Assembly: GCA_011523485.1 (NCBI GenBank)
Contig: WTGR01000667.1
Span: 1 to 12,980 of the forward strand
Source of the DNA: Acidobacteriota bacterium
Lineage (GTDB): Bacteria; Acidobacteriota; Vicinamibacteria; Vicinamibacterales; UBA8438
Direction of reading: 5' to 3'
Length of the DNA stretch: 12,980 bases
A model generated the notes under the pieces. That model did no database searches. It saw only the letters and a list, made by a program, of their open reading frames with translations, and had not been told where the DNA came from. The position numbers were made by a program, and so were the translations under genes. Shown here one piece after another: positions 7,103-12,980 of the stretch. Position 1 is the stretch's first letter. Each line of letters begins with the position of its first letter.

Positions 7103-7221
7103 TTCGGAGAGTCTCCTTTGGCGGCCGGAGCGATGGGGAGGTGCATCAGCGCTCTTTCTGCAACCGCACGGCCCTGCCGTGACCTACCCGTGAGCGGTCG
7201 ATCGAGCGATTCGTGAATCAT
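7099..7221 (-). CDS. Small hypothetical ORF (40 aa) between the CARF-HEPN gene and cmr1
   Basis: A short frame, MIHESLDRPLTGRSRQGR... to ...APAAKGDSPK, fills the only sizeable space between recognised genes in this window. Its ATG overlaps the CARF-HEPN stop as ATGA (7221-7218), and its stop overlaps the cmr1 ATG as ATGA (7102-7099). It also has a plausible purine-rich ribosome site 4 nt upstream. The product would be basic, with no signal peptide, membrane segment or domain that I recognise. Two exact ATGA junctions argue for real translation, at least as a coupling leader that carries ribosomes to cmr1. Against it: it is short, contains less favoured codons such as AGG, AGA and TCA, and I know of no family. 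It could be only a translated spacer. Confidence 0.45.
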   Translation of the reverse strand: MIHESLDRPLTGRSRQGRAVAERALMHLPIAPAAKGDSPK

Positions 7222-8438
7222 CGTTCCCTCTCCAACAGGAGCTGGAACGTCTTCTCCAGTTGCGACCGCAGGCGGTTCGGATTCTGAAGTGCCTCCCGAG
7301 AACGACGATTCCGGGGCGGATTGCCGTGCGCCAGTGCGTTGCGAACGTCCCTGAGCAACAGAAACGCCGACTTCCATTCAGGGTGCTCGCCAGCTCGTAT
7401 CTCGTCGCCGAGGAGGTCCGTGGCCGGTTTGCGACCTGTTGCGTAGTCGTCGGAGCGCAGCCCGCGCCGTTCGCACTCCAGGGTACAGAGCGCCTCCCAG
7501 CCGAACACCGCGGCGCGCAGGTAGTCGCGGCGCTTGAGGTGTTCGAAGGCGAGCTTTCGCTGGTGGTCAGCCAAGCCTTTCGATTTGACCCAGCGCAGCC
7601 GTTCCGCCAAGCGGGTCTGAAACAGGCCCGCCGCGCCGGACAGGGGCGTGTCTAGAATCGGTAGGAACGTTCGGATCTGGCGCGCTGCGTCAGAGAGATT
7701 CTGTGTTCGTTCGAAGAACGCCGCGCGCGCGAGACATCCGGCCTTGTCCTCGGGAACGCCGTCCGCGATCAACAGCGGTGCGAACACGCCGTAGTCGCCG
7801 GTGGCGTCGAATCGATCCAGGGCGTCCACCCAGCGCCGCACGCGCGCCAGACCGTCGAGACGGAGCACCGGCGTGATGCCGCTTGTCCGGTTCGTCATGT
7901 CGAGCGCGCCGTACCAGAGACCGCGCACATGGAGGTTGCGTACGCGCTCCAGCATGAACGCGGAAAGGAAGCCGACCATCCCAAGGTGCCGGAAGCCGTG
8001 CGTGAGGTCGAAGCTGACGTCGCCGTTCGGAACGGTGTCTGCGATCGCGCCGAGGATCTCGTACTGCTCGTCGGCGACCTCGCCGAAGGGTATGAGGCGT
8101 GGCGTGACGGGCAGGCCGACGGCCCGACTCATGAGCGGCGTGACTTGATCCAGCATCGGCTGACTGATCGTGGCGTGTGTCTCCGCATCGAGGAGATCGA
8201 GCCTCACGTCCTCGGCCTCGTCTCCGTGCGCGAGGTGCTCGACGAGGGCACTCCACTGACTGCCGCTCGTGCCGAGAATGACGGCGGCGTCAGGTTTCAG
8301 GTGCCCGGCCAGCGCCATGCCGAAGAAGGGCGTCTCGCGCGGAGTGTCCTCGCCGGGGAACCGATACCTCGCCCGCTGGTATCCGGTTTCCGGATCTATC
8401 CGTGCCCGGCCCAGAAACGTGACCAAGCTGTGGTTCAT
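7218..8438 (-). CDS. CARF-HEPN CRISPR effector of the TM1812 (DxTHG, Csx1/Csx2-like) family
   Basis: Ancillary ribonuclease expected to be switched on by cyclic oligoadenylate made by Cas10. The frame stays open well upstream, but the true start is the ATG at 8438: it makes an ATGA overlap with the csb2 stop, and the family-like sequence begins there (MNHSLVTFLGR), giving 406 aa. The CARF half shows VILGTSGSQW (residues 53-62) and the defining DxTHG motif within FDLTHGFRH (143-151). The C-terminal half carries an HEPN motif, RNALAH, with R366 and H371 (R-x4-H) inside LLRDVRNALAHGNP. No clear Shine-Dalgarno site precedes the ATG, so translation probably depends on coupling from csb2. The gene lies exactly at the seam between the I-G and III-B modules. 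It could have ring-nuclease rather than, or as well as, RNase activity; the intact HEPN motif favours RNase. Confidence 0.9.
   Translation of the reverse strand: MNHSLVTFLGRARIDPETGYQRARYRFPGEDTPRETPFFGMALAGHLKPDAAVILGTSGSQWSALVEHLAHGDEAEDVRLDLLDAETHATISQPMLDQVTPLMSRAVGLPVTPRLIPFGEVADEQYEILGAIADTVPNGDVSFDLTHGFRHLGMVGFLSAFMLERVRNLHVRGLWYGALDMTNRTSGITPVLRLDGLARVRRWVDALDRFDATGDYGVFAPLLIADGVPEDKAGCLARAAFFERTQNLSDAARQIRTFLPILDTPLSGAAGLFQTRLAERLRWVKSKGLADHQRKLAFEHLKRRDYLRAAVFGWEALCTLECERRGLRSDDYATGRKPATDLLGDEIRAGEHPEWKSAFLLLRDVRNALAHGNPPRNRRSREALQNPNRLRSQLEKTFQLLLERER
7226..7233 (-). promoter_or_regulatory. Possible ribosome binding site for the 40-residue small ORF
   Basis: GGAGAGGG lies 4 nt upstream of the ATG at 7221, inside the last codons of the CARF-HEPN gene. 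It supports translation of the short frame that follows, although purine-rich stretches are common in coding DNA. Confidence 0.4.
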
Positions 8439-10111
8439 GCTGGACTTGTTCCCGACTCGTCGTTCTGCTCCGCTGCGAACAATCCCAGGCCGAAGTGGCT
8501 GCCGTAGCCGATGGCCAGCGGACCTTCGATGACCTCCGGCAAGGTGATGCCGAGAAGCGCGCCGGCTGCATCGGGCTGCACTTCCCGCCCGCGCGAACGG
8601 AAGCGGTGGAAGTGGATCGCGCGCCGATGGGTTCCACCGGTCTCTATCGTCTTCAGCTCGTCGACCTTGACGCCGGCAACGTCGAGTCCGCGCCGCTTCA
8701 GCAAGCGCCGCACCTCGCCCGCGTAACGGGACGCCTTCAGATGGCCGGAGGCCAGGAACGGCGTCACGCTCCGCCACCGGCGGGAGGCGCCGAAGATGCG
8801 TGCGCCGCCGGCGAAATCGGCCGGCTTGCCGAAGCCTTCCAGCGCCAGCCGCCATTCCTTCACGCTGCCGGGCTCGGGCGACTCGTCCTGCTCCCGGTGC
8901 TTCGGTGCGAGCCAGAGGCGCGTGATGCGATCGAGAGCGCCGCGGACGCTGTCGTTCATCCCGCCGGCGATGAACACGGATACGTGATCGATCCAGCCGT
9001 CCCCGTCCGCATCTTCCGGTAGCCAGAACGCGTGGGCATGCGACGGGTCCTTCAGCGGCTTCCCGTCGGCGTCGCGGCCGGAGATTTCCCAGGGCGCCTT
9101 CGGGACCCGACGTCTTGTCGCCTCGTCGAGTCGCCACCCGAAACGCGCGAGCGCCGCCCGGCGCATCAGTTCGCCAATCCGGACGGCGTCCTCTATGCGG
9201 GGAAGCGGGCGGCCGGCCAGCAGGAAGCGGGCGACGGTTGGCAGATTGCGCCGTGCCAACGTCGGGCGGTGCCGAGTGAGACGACGAGGAACCACGCCGG
9301 GAGCGGCTTCCGGCGCGCGCGTGTAGACCACCTCGCGGGCTGCCGGCGGGCGGCTCCAGCCGCGGTCCTGATAGTCGGCCGTGTCGAGTGTGAGTGCATC
9401 GACGAGATGCTCGGGCAGCGTATGTGCCTGCCGCCCCTTGCTTCGAAGCGCCTTGTCCAGCTCTGCCTGGATCCGTTGCGGGGTAGGTGTTCGTCTGGCT
9501 GTCGCAACGATCCGGCGCTTCATGTCGTCCATGATCCGCCGGCGCTCAGCCGAGTACGAGGCTGGGCTGTGCGGCGCCAGCAGGCGTACGGAGTCCCCAT
9601 CGGCGTGCCCGTCGAGCGGGCGACAATTCAGGGCGCCCCGCCACTCTGCGAGCGCTTCGCACTCGGTCCAGCTCTCCGCCCGGCCGAGGTAGCCGATGGC
9701 CTGTGCGAGATTCACTGCGAGTGCAAACGGTTCGGTATCGAGGGTCACGCGCGGCCACGCGGCGACCAGCGTCGAGTCGCGGGGCAGTCGAACGAAGGCG
9801 TCGAAGACGAGCGTGGTCTTCGGCCGTCCCTTGTCGAGTCCGCCGGTCGGCATGTAGTGACGCGTGTGGGCGTGGATCGCACCGCTCGGCAGGCTGTACT
9901 CCGGCAGCGTCTCCGCCAGCGCGTCGATGAGCCGCGACAGATCTTCCTCGGACCAGCGGGCGCGGTCACCCTTGCGCCACCAGGCCGCGAGGAGCGCGCG
10001 CAACAGCCGCCACGGCTCCGGCGGCCAGGCGACGTCGGCCTCGTTGACGTTGCGGCCCCACGGCGTCGCGTGGTACCGGCCCGCGGGGAAGCGGAAGGCG
10101 AGTGCGAACAT
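8435..10111 (-). CDS. csb2: Csb2, Cas5-Cas6 fusion of type I-G (crRNA processing and 5' cap)
   Basis: GSU0054-family protein of 558 aa. In type I-G this protein combines a Cas5-like part, which caps the crRNA 5' handle, with a Cas6-like part that cuts the repeat RNA. The N-terminus has the family signature FRFPAGRYHATPWGRNVNE (residues 7-24) and WPPEPWRLLRALLAAWW (29-45), then HTRHYMPTGG near 82-91. The C-terminal half ends with HFHRFRSRG (500-508) and a RAMP glycine-rich loop, GYGSHFGLGLF (535-545). The histidines at 500 and 502 are candidates for catalysis but this is a guess. The start is 4 bp after the csb1 stop, and the stop overlaps the next ATG as ATGA. It is the only Cas6-like function visible in the window, so it may also supply crRNAs to the downstream Cmr complex (inference). 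Confidence 0.93.
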   Translation of the reverse strand: MFALAFRFPAGRYHATPWGRNVNEADVAWPPEPWRLLRALLAAWWRKGDRARWSEEDLSRLIDALAETLPEYSLPSGAIHAHTRHYMPTGGLDKGRPKTTLVFDAFVRLPRDSTLVAAWPRVTLDTEPFALAVNLAQAIGYLGRAESWTECEALAEWRGALNCRPLDGHADGDSVRLLAPHSPASYSAERRRIMDDMKRRIVATARRTPTPQRIQAELDKALRSKGRQAHTLPEHLVDALTLDTADYQDRGWSRPPAAREVVYTRAPEAAPGVVPRRLTRHRPTLARRNLPTVARFLLAGRPLPRIEDAVRIGELMRRAALARFGWRLDEATRRRVPKAPWEISGRDADGKPLKDPSHAHAFWLPEDADGDGWIDHVSVFIAGGMNDSVRGALDRITRLWLAPKHREQDESPEPGSVKEWRLALEGFGKPADFAGGARIFGASRRWRSVTPFLASGHLKASRYAGEVRRLLKRRGLDVAGVKVDELKTIETGGTHRRAIHFHRFRSRGREVQPDAAGALLGITLPEVIEGPLAIGYGSHFGLGLFAAEQNDESGTSPA

Positions 10112-10115
10112 GCGC

Positions 10116-12980
<2,865 letters not shown>

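Noticed and set aside
7099..7377. Longer version of the small ORF starting at 7377 (92 aa)
   Set aside because: The first 52 codons lie inside the CARF-HEPN gene and look like an out-of-frame shadow. The ATG at 7221 has the ATGA junction and the ribosome site.
8439..9137. In-frame upstream extension of the CARF-HEPN gene, which would give 639 aa
   Set aside because: The extra 233 residues are Arg-rich, antisense-like sequence overlapping csb2 in another frame. Family-like sequence begins at the ATG at 8438, which also forms an ATGA junction.

Overview
The window is the interior of one long CRISPR-Cas effector operon. Every real gene lies on the minus strand, so transcription runs from about 12980 down to 1 and on past the left edge. 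It contains two effector complexes of different types. The first is a type I-G module (formerly I-U, the Geobacter GSU005x type): Csx17 (Cas8g), Csb1 (Cas7g) and Csb2 (Cas5-Cas6 fusion). The second is a complete type III-B Cmr module: Cmr1, Cas10/Cmr2, Cmr3, Cmr4, Cmr5 and Cmr6. A CARF-HEPN protein of the TM1812 (DxTHG) family sits at the seam between them. A second CARF-like gene starts directly after cmr6 and is cut by the left edge.

Layout in transcription order: csx17 (enters from the right edge, N-terminus missing; to 11056), csb1 (11066-10116), csb2 (10111-8435), TM1812-family CARF-HEPN (8438-7218), a possible 40-residue small ORF (7221-7099), cmr1 (7102-5816), cas10/cmr2 (5816-3960), cmr3 (3957-2539), cmr4 (2521-1637), cmr5 (1640-1209), cmr6 (1206-142), and a CARF-like gene (145 to beyond position 1). 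Most junctions are ATGA or TGATG stop/start overlaps. The widest gap is 17 bp. There is no untranscribed spacer and no visible internal promoter or terminator, and no stretch over 300 bases lacks a gene. The picture is a single polycistronic, translationally coupled unit.

How the parts could work together (family knowledge plus inference): Csb2 carries the Cas6 RNase activity that type I-G uses to mature crRNA. The Cmr module has no cas6 of its own in view, so both complexes may draw on the same crRNA pool. The I-G complex would target DNA with a Cas3 presumably encoded upstream. The Cmr complex would cut RNA through Cmr4 (D26 present) and synthesise cyclic oligoadenylate through the Cas10 GGDD palm. 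The CARF proteins would sense that messenger, and the TM1812 protein has an HEPN R-x4-H ribonuclease motif. This Cas10 begins directly at its palm-like domain and has no N-terminal HD nuclease domain, so the Cmr arm looks like an RNA-targeting and signalling arm while DNA destruction is left to the I-G arm.

Organism: the DNA is uniformly GC-rich, with strong G/C at third codon positions and many long antisense open frames as by-products. This suggests a high-GC bacterium (for example Pseudomonadota, Myxococcota, Acidobacteriota or similar), but nothing in the window fixes the taxon. No cas1, cas2, cas3, cas4, CRISPR array, RNA gene or mobile element lies inside the window.
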